DNA of 64,000 nt from Cytobacillus suaedae (GCA_014960805.1 CP063163.1:917001-981000); one strand, 5' to 3'; positions 9,148-17,840 are shown, counted from the stretch's first letter. Numbers and translations are program-made. Notes: generated from the sequence alone by a model not told the origin.

Positions 9148-10059
9148 ATGCCGACTATTCAACTGAAATCTGTAAAACTAGCAAACGGAGAAACGTTAGG
9201 GTATAGAGAACGTGAAGGTGGAGAACATGTTGTTTTACTAATCCATGGTAATATGACTTCTTCAAAGCATTGGGATTTAGTGTTAGAAAATATGAATGAG
9301 GATTATAAGCTTTATGCAGTTGATATGAGAGGTTTTGGTATATCTACATATATGGAACCTGTTAACTCTATTAAAGACTTCTCAGATGATATTAAACTAT
9401 TTGTTGATGAGCTAGGTTTAAAGGATTTTACGATGGTCGGTTGGTCAACTGGTGGTGCAGTCGGAATGCAATTTGCTGCAGATTACCCTGGCTATTGTCA
9501 AAAACTTGTTCTATTAGCTTCTGCCTCTACTAGGGGTTATCCATTCTTTGCCCTTGATGCAACTGGTCAACTCGATGTAACAAAGCGTTTAGTCACAAAG
9601 GAAGATATAGATCAAGACCGAGCTAGAACAATACCAGTCCAACACGCTTATGATACAAATGACCAGGCCTTTTTAAAAGGATTATGGAATATGATGATTT
9701 ACCGTAAAAAACAACCAGAGGAAACACGTTACAATGAATATGTAGAGGACATGTTGACACAGCGAAACCTAAGAGATGTCTATTACTCTTTAAATACGTT
9801 TAATCTAAGTAATCATCATAATGGCCTAAATGAGGGTACTGGATTAGTAGAGAATATAAACATTCCTGTTCTAGTACTTCGTGGTGCCGAAGATTTAGTC
9901 ATTACTGAGAATATGGCAAAAGAAATTGTAGAGGACCTAGGAGATTATGCAACCTTTGTCGAATTGAAAGGATGTGGGCATTCTCCTCTAGTAGATGACC
10001 TTGAACAATTGTTAGGAGTCGTATCTGAATTCTTGGAAGAGAAGGAGCTATCAAAATGA
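9148..10059 (+). CDS. Alpha/beta hydrolase
   Basis: 303 residues from ATG 9148, preferred over ATG 9133 because the GGGGGG ribosome binding site lies just upstream of it and the earlier ATG is inside the preceding gene. Oxyanion-hole motif HGNMTSS, nucleophile elbow GWSTGG (Ser100), an acid in LRGAEDLVIT and His in GCGHSPLVDD make a complete catalytic triad with a cap domain between about residues 130 and 210. No obvious signal peptide, so intracellular. Probably hydrolyses an ester, thioester or C-C bond of the pathway substrate (inference). Its last 4 bp overlap the next start (ATGA). Confidence 0.85.
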   Translation: MPTIQLKSVKLANGETLGYREREGGEHVVLLIHGNMTSSKHWDLVLENMNEDYKLYAVDMRGFGISTYMEPVNSIKDFSDDIKLFVDELGLKDFTMVGWSTGGAVGMQFAADYPGYCQKLVLLASASTRGYPFFALDATGQLDVTKRLVTKEDIDQDRARTIPVQHAYDTNDQAFLKGLWNMMIYRKKQPEETRYNEYVEDMLTQRNLRDVYYSLNTFNLSNHHNGLNEGTGLVENINIPVLVLRGAEDLVITENMAKEIVEDLGDYATFVELKGCGHSPLVDDLEQLLGVVSEFLEEKELSK

Positions 10060-10793
10060 GATTACAAGACAGAGTAGCAATTATAACCGGTGCAGCTAAC
10101 GGTTTAGGCTATGAAGCAGCAGTAACATTTGTAAGAGAAGGTGCCAAGGTAGCACTTGTCGACTTTGACCAAACGGGTGAGCAAAGAGCGGCAGAACTTA
10201 AGGACCAAGGCGCAGATGTTGAATTTTTTCAAGTAGATGTAGCCAATCGTGAAAGCGTTGACAACATGGTAACACAAGTACTCAATCGCTTTGGGAAAAT
10301 CGACATCTTGATTAATAATGCAGGTATTACTCGTGATGGGATGCTAACAAAACTATCACAAGAAGATTTTCAAAAAGTACTTGATGTTAATTTAACAGGT
10401 GTTTTCAACTGTACACAGGCAGTTGTCCCTCACATGATTTCTCAAGGTTATGGGAAAATCATTAGTACTTCTTCTGTTTCAGGAGTGTATGGAAATGTGG
10501 GTCAAACCAATTATGCTGCAACTAAGGCAGCTGTTGTTGGAATGACAAAAACATGGGCGAAAGAGCTTGGACGAAAAGGCATTAATGTTAATGCAGTTGC
10601 ACCTGGCTTTATTGAAACCAATATGGTTGCCGCTGTACCTGAAAAAGTAATTGAACAAATGAAATCTATTATTCCCCTGCAACGTTTAGGGAAGCCATCG
10701 GACATTGCAAATGCATATCTGTATTTAGCTTCGGATGAAGCTACGTACGTGAATGGCACCACGCTACACGTAGATGGCGGAATAATGATGTAA
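10056..10793 (+). CDS. Short-chain dehydrogenase, FabG/acetoacetyl-CoA reductase-like
   Basis: 245 residues, ATG overlapping the hydrolase stop; GAAGGAG upstream. Classical SDR: cofactor loop TGAANGLG (11-18), NNAG (87-90), catalytic Ser140, Tyr153 and Lys157 (NYAATK), C-terminal VDGGIMM. Oxidises or reduces a 3-hydroxy/3-oxoacyl thioester. In this context it most likely acts as a 3-hydroxyacyl-CoA dehydrogenase of the degradation route (inference). A terminator follows, ending the main operon. Confidence 0.88.
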   Translation: MRLQDRVAIITGAANGLGYEAAVTFVREGAKVALVDFDQTGEQRAAELKDQGADVEFFQVDVANRESVDNMVTQVLNRFGKIDILINNAGITRDGMLTKLSQEDFQKVLDVNLTGVFNCTQAVVPHMISQGYGKIISTSSVSGVYGNVGQTNYAATKAAVVGMTKTWAKELGRKGINVNAVAPGFIETNMVAAVPEKVIEQMKSIIPLQRLGKPSDIANAYLYLASDEATYVNGTTLHVDGGIMM

Positions 10794-10804
10794 TTTTTAC
10801 AGAT

Positions 10805-10832
10805 CGAGTGTGCCATTTTGCACTCGGTTTTT
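10805..10832 (+). terminator. Rho-independent terminator after the SDR gene
   Basis: Stem CGAGTG / CACTCG (10805-10810, 10821-10826) with a T-run after it. Confidence 0.75.
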
Positions 10833-10880
10833 GCATTTTTAATTTTAGAAGAAAAATAGACTGTAAGAGGAGCTGGAGTT

Positions 10881-12062
10881 ATGAGAAATGTAGTAATTAC
10901 ATCAGCAGTTCGTTCACCAATCGGTACTTTTGGAGGTGCCTTTAAAGACTTACTTCCAACAGATTTAATCGTCCCTGTTTTAAAGGAAGCTGTTTCAAAA
11001 AGTGGCTTGGCAAATGATGAAGTGAATGAAGTTATTTTAGGACATTGTATTCAAAGAACAGATGAACCTAATACAGCAAGAACAGCTGCTTTATTAGCAG
11101 GCTTGGCCGATACAACAACTGGCTTTACTGTACAGAGACAATGTGCTTCAGGTATGCAAGCAGTCATTTCCGCTGCACTACAAATTCAAGCAGGCTTATC
11201 GGATGTTGTCGTTGCTGGTGGGGTAGAAGCAATGAGTTCTAGTCCATATGTATTGAAGCAGCATCGTTGGGGAGCTAGAATGCAACATGGACAAGTAACA
11301 GATACAGTTTGGGAGATTTTAGAGGATCCGATTCATCATATTATGATGGGAGAAACGGCAGAAAACCTTGCTGATCTTCATGAAATCTCAAGAGAAGAGC
11401 AGGATGAGGTAGCTTTGTTAAGTCATAAACGTGCATTAAATGCGATCGAAAATGGTTATTTTGACTCTCAAATTGTCCCAATAACAATTAAATCACGTAA
11501 AGGTGATATTACCGTTTCAAAGGATGAAAACCCACGTCAGGATTTAACAACTGATAAGTTAGCGGGATTACGTCCAGTGTTTAGAAATGATGGAACAGTA
11601 ACGGCAGGAAATGCATCGAGTTTAAATGATGCAGCAGCTGCATTAGTCTTAATGGCAGAAGAAGTGGCGATTGAGAAAGGTCTTACACCACTAGCAAGAA
11701 TTTCAGGATTTTCTCTAGCTGGTGTTGATCCAAAGGTGATGGGACGTGGACCAGTGCCTGCCATTAAAGATGGATTAACCAAAGTGGGATGGTCTTTAGA
11801 AGAAGCTGATTTAATTGAGGTTAATGAAGCCTTTGCTGCACAATATATCGCTGTTGAAAAAGAACTTGGATTAGATCGTAACAAAGTAAACGTAAATGGA
11901 AGCGGGATTAGTCTTGGTCATCCAATCGGATGTACAGGAGCTAGAATCGTAGTTTCACTTGTACATGAATTACAGCGTCAAAACCTACAAAAAGGTATAG
12001 CTAGCCTTTGTGTTGGTGGTGGTATGGGGGCAACGGTATTTGTAGAAGCATTTAAAAAATAA
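10881..12062 (+). CDS. Acetyl-CoA acetyltransferase / 3-oxoacyl-CoA thiolase
   Basis: 393 residues, the normal length for thiolase. ATG 10881 behind AAGAGGAGCTGG. Nucleophile Cys88 in QRQCASGMQA, NEAFAAQ, the GHPIGCTGAR active-site loop and the C-terminal second cysteine in LCVGGGMG are intact. Cleaves 3-oxoacyl-CoA with CoA (or runs in the condensing direction). The gene lies between two terminators, so it may have its own promoter or depend on readthrough. Confidence 0.92.
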   Translation: MRNVVITSAVRSPIGTFGGAFKDLLPTDLIVPVLKEAVSKSGLANDEVNEVILGHCIQRTDEPNTARTAALLAGLADTTTGFTVQRQCASGMQAVISAALQIQAGLSDVVVAGGVEAMSSSPYVLKQHRWGARMQHGQVTDTVWEILEDPIHHIMMGETAENLADLHEISREEQDEVALLSHKRALNAIENGYFDSQIVPITIKSRKGDITVSKDENPRQDLTTDKLAGLRPVFRNDGTVTAGNASSLNDAAAALVLMAEEVAIEKGLTPLARISGFSLAGVDPKVMGRGPVPAIKDGLTKVGWSLEEADLIEVNEAFAAQYIAVEKELGLDRNKVNVNGSGISLGHPIGCTGARIVVSLVHELQRQNLQKGIASLCVGGGMGATVFVEAFKK

Positions 12063-12081
12063 TAATAAAGATTATAAAGTT

Positions 12082-12113
12082 GAGCCTTCTGGTTATAGAT
12101 TGGCTCTTTTTTT
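12082..12113 (+). terminator. Rho-independent terminator after the thiolase gene
   Basis: GAGCC / GGCTC stem (12082-12086, 12102-12106) followed by a T-run. Confidence 0.75.
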
Positions 12114-12163
12114 AATGGAATTAAATCGTGCCTTGAGTTGCTGAAAATATCCAACTGGGTGTA

Positions 12164-12500
12164 CGAATAAGGCCTAAATGCACCTTGGGTTACCGGTATT
12201 ATCTAATTATAGTAACGATTAGGCGTAATCTTACCTGTATTTACCAGTATAATCCAATTACAATAACGAATATGACTTAATCTTACCCTTATTTACTAGA
12301 TTAATCCAATTACAGTAACGAATAAGGCCTAATCCTACTTGTATTTTCCATTATAATCCAATTATAGTAACAAATAAGACCTAATCTTACCTATATTTAC
12401 CAATATGATCCAATTATAGTAATGAATAAGGCCAATCGCACCTCTATTTTCCAGTATTATTCAACTTTAGTAACAAATAAGGTCTAGTTTTTCCTCAGAC
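12164..12500. repeat. Tandem array of six and a half 51-52 bp units
   Basis: Units start at 12164, 12216, 12267, 12319, 12371 and 12423, with a partial seventh from 12474. Consensus: CGAATAAGGCCTAATCTTAC, then CTGTATTTACCAGTAT, then AATCCAATTATAGTAA. A degenerate half-unit precedes the first. Units are diverged but of constant length. The array fills most of the 545-bp gap between the thiolase and ligase genes. No ORF; AT-rich. Confidence 0.85.
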
Positions 12501-12607
12501 CATTTGTCGAGATGGATTTTACAACTATCCGCATTCCATTGTAACTATCCTGTAACTACTTTCTTATATAGTCATTGTAGATATTGACGATGTAAGGAGA
12601 GATTTTT

Positions 12608-14113
12608 GTGAGGTGGGAATTAGACTGGTTAGCAAACCGAGCTCGAATTTCGCCAGATGCAACCGCTATTGTTGAGGGTGAAGACGGAACTCGTTGGACC
12701 TATGGGCAATTAAATACAAGAGCTTTGAACCTAGCAACTTATTTAATGTCTATTGGAGTGAAAAAAGGAGATCGAATCGCGTTATTATCTCCTAACCATA
12801 TAGGGTACTTTGATATCTTTTTTGCGTGTATGAAGCTAGGAGCCATTTTTGTACCACTGAACTGGAGATTATCAAAAGTAGAAATTTCCTATATACTTAC
12901 GGACTGCACACCGACCTTTGTTGCAGTTCATAGTACGTTAAAAGAGCTATTGGTTATAGAAGAGGGCAATCAATATTTTGAAATTGATTCAACTGAATAT
13001 GAGTCGATAACAGAAAGAAAGCAAACGGGCTTTAGTGATATAACAACTGAAATAAACAATAATGATCCACTAGCTATCATTTATACAGGCGGGACAACAG
13101 GGAAACCAAAAGGCGCTGTTCTTAGTCATCAATCAATTCTCTGGAATGGGCTCAATACAATTGTAAGTTGGAGTTTAAGTGAGAAGGATGTTACCTTAAC
13201 TTATCTACCAATGTTTCATACCGGAGGCTTGAATGCTCTATCTATTCCGATTTTATTAATAGGTGGAAAAGTTGTGATCGCGAGTGACTTTGAACCATCC
13301 AAAGCAGTGGAACTCATAAATCAAGAGGGATGCACAGTAGTGCTTTTAGTTCCCACGATGTATCACATGATTGTAAACAGTGACTTTTTTAAAGATGTTA
13401 CATTTCCAACAATGCATACATTTCTTTCAGGTGGTGCTCCGTGCCCATTACCTATCTATCAAGCATTTGAGAAAAAAGGATTAGCCTTTAAAGAAGGATA
13501 TGGTCTCACTGAAGCTGGTCCCAATAATTTCTTCATCGATCCAAGTATAGCTAGATTTCGAAGAGGATCAATTGGTAAACCGATGATTTTTAATGAAATC
13601 AAGCTTATGGGTTTTGATGGAGAAGAAGCTGAGCCTGGTCAGGTAGGGGAACTTTTGATTCGCGGAAAACATGTTTTTGAATATTACTGGAATAACCCTC
13701 AAGCAACAGAAGAGGCACTTATAGATGGTTGGCTACACACAGGTGATTTGGCTAAAAAGGATGATGAAGGCTTTCATTATATAGTGGGAAGGAAAAAAGA
13801 AATGATCATTTCAGGTGGAGAAAACATTTATCCACTAGAGGTTGAGCATTGTATGAACCAGCACCCTGCTGTGAATGAAGTGGCTGTATTTGCATTACCG
13901 CATCCCAAATGGGGAGAAATTGTAGCAGCAGTTGTATCCCTAAAAAGCAACCTGAAAGTTACCGATGATGAGTTAAAAACATACTGTAGGCAGCATTTAG
14001 GAAGTTATAAGATTCCAAAATATATTATTTTTGAAAATGAGATACCGAAAACACATGTAGGTAAAATTGATAAAAATTCACTACAGAAGAAGTATGAAAA
14101 TATTGTTGTGTAA
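12608..14113 (+). CDS. Acyl-CoA synthetase (AMP-forming, class I)
   Basis: 501 residues from GTG 12608 behind AAGGAGAG. ATP/AMP-binding P-loop motif IIYTGGTTGKPKGA (about 160-173), GYGLTEAGP, the hinge/adenylate motif LHTGDLAKKDDEG and the C-terminal catalytic Lys in HVGKIDKNSL are all present. It activates a carboxylic acid to its CoA thioester. At the end of the cluster it is the probable entry step for the imported acid (inference). Medium- or long-chain fatty acid and aromatic acid ligases of this class cannot be told apart by eye. Confidence 0.9.
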   Translation: MRWELDWLANRARISPDATAIVEGEDGTRWTYGQLNTRALNLATYLMSIGVKKGDRIALLSPNHIGYFDIFFACMKLGAIFVPLNWRLSKVEISYILTDCTPTFVAVHSTLKELLVIEEGNQYFEIDSTEYESITERKQTGFSDITTEINNNDPLAIIYTGGTTGKPKGAVLSHQSILWNGLNTIVSWSLSEKDVTLTYLPMFHTGGLNALSIPILLIGGKVVIASDFEPSKAVELINQEGCTVVLLVPTMYHMIVNSDFFKDVTFPTMHTFLSGGAPCPLPIYQAFEKKGLAFKEGYGLTEAGPNNFFIDPSIARFRRGSIGKPMIFNEIKLMGFDGEEAEPGQVGELLIRGKHVFEYYWNNPQATEEALIDGWLHTGDLAKKDDEGFHYIVGRKKEMIISGGENIYPLEVEHCMNQHPAVNEVAVFALPHPKWGEIVAAVVSLKSNLKVTDDELKTYCRQHLGSYKIPKYIIFENEIPKTHVGKIDKNSLQKKYENIVV

Positions 14114-14140
14114 CAGGACCCAGTCGGGTCTTGTTTTTTT
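14113..14140 (+). terminator. Rho-independent terminator after the acyl-CoA synthetase gene
   Basis: GACCC-AGTC-GGGTC stem with flanking ACA/TGT pairs and a seven-T run. Confidence 0.85.
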
Positions 14141-14205
14141 GAAATTAAAGGATTTCTTCAAATAACATAGAATACGTCAGTAACAAAGAAGTAGGGAGAG
14201 TTCAT

Positions 14206-14748
14206 ATGCTAGATTATCAATTATTTAAAGGCCAACAGCTTATATTGGATCGAGTAAAGGAAACAGATATTGTTGAAATTGTTACTTGGTATGAAGATGA
14301 GGAATTCCTAAGAAATCTCGATGCGATTCCTGCTTTCCCAAAAAGGGAAACAGAAATTGAAAAATGGATAAATAATAATCAGCATAATACGTTTACTATG
14401 GCGATCCGCATAAATGATACGAAAAAGATAATCGGTTATGTAGAATTTGATGGGATTCTTTGGAATCATCGGAATTCATGGATGTCCATCGCTATTGGAG
14501 GAAATAACCGTGGTAATGGTTACGGCAAGGAAGCTCTTGAGCTTGCACTAAAATTTGCATTTCAAGAATTAAATCTCCATCGAATTCAGCTTACAGTATT
14601 TGAGTATAATCATAGAGCCATATCCCTTTATGAGAAAAAAGGATTTAAAAAAGAAGGATCACATCGGGAGTTTTTAGAAAGAGATGGCAAAAGGTATGAT
14701 ATGCATTTATATGGACTACTAAGGCATGAGTGGGTAGGGAACCAATAA
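14206..14748 (+). CDS. GNAT acetyltransferase, RimJ/RimL type
   Basis: 180 residues, ATG 14206 after GTAGGGAGAG. The acetyl-CoA pyrophosphate loop is RGNGYGKEAL (about 104-113) and the C-terminal motif NHRAISLYEKKGFKKEG is typical of Acetyltransf_3 proteins. Target unknown: ribosomal proteins, peptides or small amines are possible. Monocistronic or cotranscribed with the next gene, 60 bp away. Confidence 0.85.
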   Translation: MLDYQLFKGQQLILDRVKETDIVEIVTWYEDEEFLRNLDAIPAFPKRETEIEKWINNNQHNTFTMAIRINDTKKIIGYVEFDGILWNHRNSWMSIAIGGNNRGNGYGKEALELALKFAFQELNLHRIQLTVFEYNHRAISLYEKKGFKKEGSHREFLERDGKRYDMHLYGLLRHEWVGNQ

Positions 14749-14808
14749 TTTGTTAGAGTAATCGTAGTTTTCGCAACTTAGGGGAATAATACCCTTGAGG
14801 TGGTACCT

Positions 14809-15237
14809 TTGCTAAAAAAAATGATGTTCTTCATGATTATTTTTCTTTTATTTTCTACAAATACGATTGCCCAAATCAATAATAAAATTGAAATCTTTGA
14901 TGTAAAACAAGAAAAGGTTGTTTCATCTATTGAAAGAACTCCTGAAATTCAACGAGAGGTCGAAACCTTTCTAAAGAATATTACAGGTGTGTTCAAAAAA
15001 TTAGATCCAGTTCCTACTTCAGGTTTTATGGTAAAAGTACCATTAGATCCGAAATTTAATCTTGAAAACAACTATATTAAAGCCCAACTAGTAGAAGTAA
15101 TCGTGGTTTTTTCCATCGATGAAAATCCCTATTTACTGGTTTTCGATAATGAAAATAACTTTTATGCTTTTACCTTCGAAGGGAAAACAGATTCATTCTT
15201 AGAAAAATTAAACTATAATCCTATGACCTCAAATTAG
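14809..15237 (+). CDS. Small exported protein of unknown function
   Basis: 142 residues from TTG 14809, chosen because GAGGTGG sits 5 nt before it; GTG 14800 lies inside that site. An N-terminal hydrophobic stretch (about residues 5-18) ending in NTIAQ reads as a signal peptide. The mature part is a soluble alpha/beta protein with a strand-rich C-half (LVEVIVVFSIDENPYLLVFD, about 100-120). No family recognised. The stop codon region forms a GACCTC/GAGGTC hairpin that may terminate transcription. Confidence 0.7.
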   Translation: MLKKMMFFMIIFLLFSTNTIAQINNKIEIFDVKQEKVVSSIERTPEIQREVETFLKNITGVFKKLDPVPTSGFMVKVPLDPKFNLENNYIKAQLVEVIVVFSIDENPYLLVFDNENNFYAFTFEGKTDSFLEKLNYNPMTSN

Positions 15238-15251
15238 AGGTCTATTTTATT
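15225..15251 (+). terminator. Weak hairpin terminator overlapping the stop of the exported protein
   Basis: GACCTC-AAATTA-GAGGTC followed by TATTTTATTT. Confidence 0.55.
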
Positions 15252-15266
15252 TAGGTGTTTTTCTCA

Positions 15267-15330
15267 TTCAAATAAATGTTTGAACAAAACGAAAATATTG
15301 CATATAATATATTCAAGTGAATATTTGAAT
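15267..15330 (+). promoter_or_regulatory. cad promoter with two CadC operators
   Basis: A consensus promoter: -35 TTGAAC (15280-15285), 17-bp spacer, -10 TATAAT (15303-15308). Two inverted repeats bracket it: TTCAAATAAATGTTTGAA (15267-15284), overlapping the -35 and, from memory, nearly identical to the cad operator of plasmid pI258, and ATTCAAGTGAATATTTGAAT (15310-15329) at the transcription start. The arrangement predicts repression by CadC until Cd, Pb or Zn is bound. Confidence 0.85.
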
Positions 15331-15345
15331 AAAGGGATGATATAG

Positions 15346-15708
15346 ATGACCTCAAAAGATTCATGTGATATTTATTGTTATGATGAGGAAAAAGTAAATC
15401 GAATTAAAGGTGAAATAAGTAGTATAGACGTGGCAAGTGTTTCCCAATTGTTTAAAGCTCTTGCTGATGAAAACCGTGCGAAGATTGCCTTCTGTCTTTG
15501 TGAAGATGAAGAATTATGTGTTTGTGATATTGCCAATATTATCGGAGCAACTGTGGCAACAACTTCACATCATCTTCGAACTCTCTATAAGCAAGGGATT
15601 GTAAAGTATCGAAAAGATGGAAAATTGGCTTTCTATTCTCTTGATGATGACCATATAAAACAGCTAATCCTTATCGCTTTAGCTCATAAGGAAGAGGTGA
15701 AATCATGA
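15346..15708 (+). CDS. cadC: Metal-sensing ArsR/SmtB-family repressor CadC
   Basis: 120 residues, ATG 15346 behind AAAGGGATG. Winged-helix repressor with the recognition helix region TVATTSHHLRTLYKQGIV. The type-1 metal site is complete: Cys7 and Cys11 in the N-terminal arm and Cys58, Cys60 in ELCVCD, the same numbering as in staphylococcal pI258 CadC. Predicted to release the operator on binding Cd(II), Pb(II) or similar. It overlaps cadA by ATGA (15705-15708), so the two are translationally coupled. Confidence 0.93.
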   Translation: MTSKDSCDIYCYDEEKVNRIKGEISSIDVASVSQLFKALADENRAKIAFCLCEDEELCVCDIANIIGATVATTSHHLRTLYKQGIVKYRKDGKLAFYSLDDDHIKQLILIALAHKEEVKS

Positions 15709-17840
15709 CGGAACTAGAAAAAACAGCCGCTTTAGATACAAAAACATATCGTGTTCAGGGCTTTTCCTGAGCAGGGTGTGCTAAAACGTTCGAGTCGAAC
15801 GTTAAACACCTGGATGGTGTAAAAGATGCAAAAGTTAATTTTGGCGCTTCAAAAATTACGGTTTTAGGTAACACGTCGATAGAAGCACTTGAAAAAGCAG
15901 GTGCATTTGAGAATTTAAAGGTACTAGACGAGAAAGAAAAATTTACAAAACGTGAGCCATTTTGGAAACAAAAAGAAAATATAAAAGTATATATAGCAGC
16001 CTTATTGCTTATCACTAGTTGGATCGTTGGTGAGCGTTACCCTGAGGGACATATAATTCCGACATTTGGCTATGCACTTTCAATCTTAATTGGTGGTTAT
16101 TCATTGTTTATTACTGGTTTAACAAACATCAGCCGTTTAAGGTTTGACATGAAAACCCTAATGACAATTGCAGTTATAGGTGCCGCGTTTATTGGGGAAT
16201 GGGGAGAAGGCGCAACGGTCGTTATACTTTTTGCGATTAGTGAAGTTTTAGAACGATACTCAATGGATAAAGCACGACAGTCAATTGAAAAGCTAATGGA
16301 TATCGCTCCAAAAGAAGCACTTATCCGACGTGGAAATAATGAATTGATGGTACATGTAGACGATATCCGAATTGGGGACTTAATGATTGTAAAACCTGGT
16401 CAGAAGTTAGCGATGGATGGAGTCGTTACAAAAGGAACATCGACTATTAATCAAGCTGCTATTACCGGTGAAAGTATGCCAGTTGCAAAAGTGATAAACG
16501 ATGAAGTTTATGCAGGAACCTTAAATGAAGAAGGTCTAATCGAAGTAACTGTTACGAAAAAAGTAGAAGACACGACACTAGCTAAAATCATTCACTTAGT
16601 AGAAGAAGCTCAAGCAGAAAGAGCACCGTCACAAGCTTTTGTAGATAAATTCGCAAAATATTATACTCCGTTAATTATCGTTCTCGCTTTCTTTATTGCG
16701 ACAATCCCACCATTATTTTTTAATGGGGACTGGAGTGACTGGATTTATCAAGGGTTGGCGGTATTAGTAGTAGGCTGTCCATGTGCACTCGTTGTATCAA
16801 CTCCAGTTGCTGTAGTTACAGCGATTGGTAATGCTGCAAGAAACGGTGTCTTAATTAAAGGTGGCGTATACTTGGAAGAAGCAGGATCTATAAAGGTTAT
16901 TGCTTTTGATAAGACGGGGACACTTACAAAAGGCGTACCAGTGGTAACAGATGTAGTAGTGTATCGCAGGAATGAAAAAGAGATTATGTCTATTGCAGCT
17001 GCACTTGAAAAAGGCTCACAGCATCCTCTTGCCTCGGCAATCATGAAAAAGGCAGAAGACATAGGAGTAGACTTTAGTTCAGTATCTGTAGAAAACTTCA
17101 AATCGATTACGGGTAAAGGAATAAGAGCGACTATAAACAACACCATTTATTTTGTAGGTAGTCCTAACCTTTTTAGGGAATTACATCAAACGATTGATCA
17201 AGAAACAGAAGAACAGATTATTAGGCTTCAGTCCGACGGAAAGACTGTTATGGTTATTGGTACTGACCAAGAAATATACTCATTAATTGCTGTTGCGGAC
17301 GAAATTAGAGAATCTTCAAAAGAGGTTATAAGTAAGCTTCACAATTTGGGGATTAAACACACAGTAATGCTCACTGGTGATAACGAGAGAACTGCTTTAT
17401 CGATTGGAAAAAAGGTTGGGGTTTCAGATATTAAAGCAGAGCTTCTTCCAGAAGAGAAACTTAAATATATTAAGGAATTACGTGCTGATTATCAAGGTGT
17501 GGCTATGGTCGGTGATGGAGTAAATGATGCACCTGCTCTTGCAGCTTCAACCATAGGTGTGGCCATGGGTGGAGCAGGAACAGATACAGCATTAGAAACC
17601 GCGGATATAGCCTTAATGTCAGATGATTTAAGCAAACTACCTTATACAATCCAATTAAGTCGAAAAGCCTTACGAATTATTAAACAAAATATAACGTTTT
17701 CACTAGGGATCAAAGTATTAGCATTGTTGTTAGTCATACCAGGTTGGCTAACATTGTGGATTGCAATCTTCGCTGATATGGGAGCAACATTGCTCGTTAC
17801 TTTGAATAGCTTAAGGTTATTGAGAATAAAAGAAAAATAG
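15705..17840 (+). CDS. cadA: Cd/Zn/Pb-translocating P1B-type ATPase CadA with in-frame TGA at codon 22 (candidate selenoprotein or point-nonsense allele)
   Basis: Read from ATG 15705 (AGAGGTG upstream, ATGA overlap with cadC) the frame is 711 codons, normal for CadA, with one TGA at 15768-15770. Around it the protein reads QGFS-(TGA)-AGCAKTFE: the TGA is exactly the first Cys of the HMA-domain CxxC metal site; the second is Cys25. The HMA fold continues to about residue 75. All catalytic motifs are intact: TGES (254-257), CPC (358-360), phosphorylated Asp402 in DKTGTLT, HP (440-441), GDGVNDAP (603-610). No frameshift. There is no ATG, GTG or TTG in frame between the TGA and TTG 16005, which lies inside the first membrane helix without a ribosome binding site, so reinitiation would not give a working pump. 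The choice is selenocysteine insertion, other readthrough, or a recent nonsense mutation. A strong terminator follows. Confidence 0.85.
15768..15811 (+). promoter_or_regulatory. Candidate bacterial SECIS stem-loop downstream of the cadA TGA
   Basis: Directly after TGA (15768-15770) the RNA can fold: lower stem GGUGU (15775-15779) with ACACC (15806-15810), internal loop GCUAA/AA, upper stem AACGUUCG (15785-15792) with CGAACGUU (15796-15803), apical loop AGU. The loop starts 22 nt after the TGA and has G at its second position. As I recall the published bacterial SECIS consensus, it asks for a loop 16-37 nt from UGA with a G among its first two bases, which this fits. The codons here (ACG TTC GAG TCG AAC) are GC-richer than the neighbouring ones. 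Not proof: conserved residues TFExNV favour some self-complementarity. Confidence 0.5.

Noticed and set aside
12164-12500. CRISPR array
   Set aside because: The units are contiguous 51-52 bp repeats with no unique spacers between them, and no cas genes are nearby.
16005-17840. A stand-alone 611-codon cadA beginning at TTG 16005
   Set aside because: The start lies inside the first membrane helix and lacks a ribosome binding site. The intact upstream start, coupling to cadC and the HMA domain reading through one TGA argue that the gene begins at 15705.
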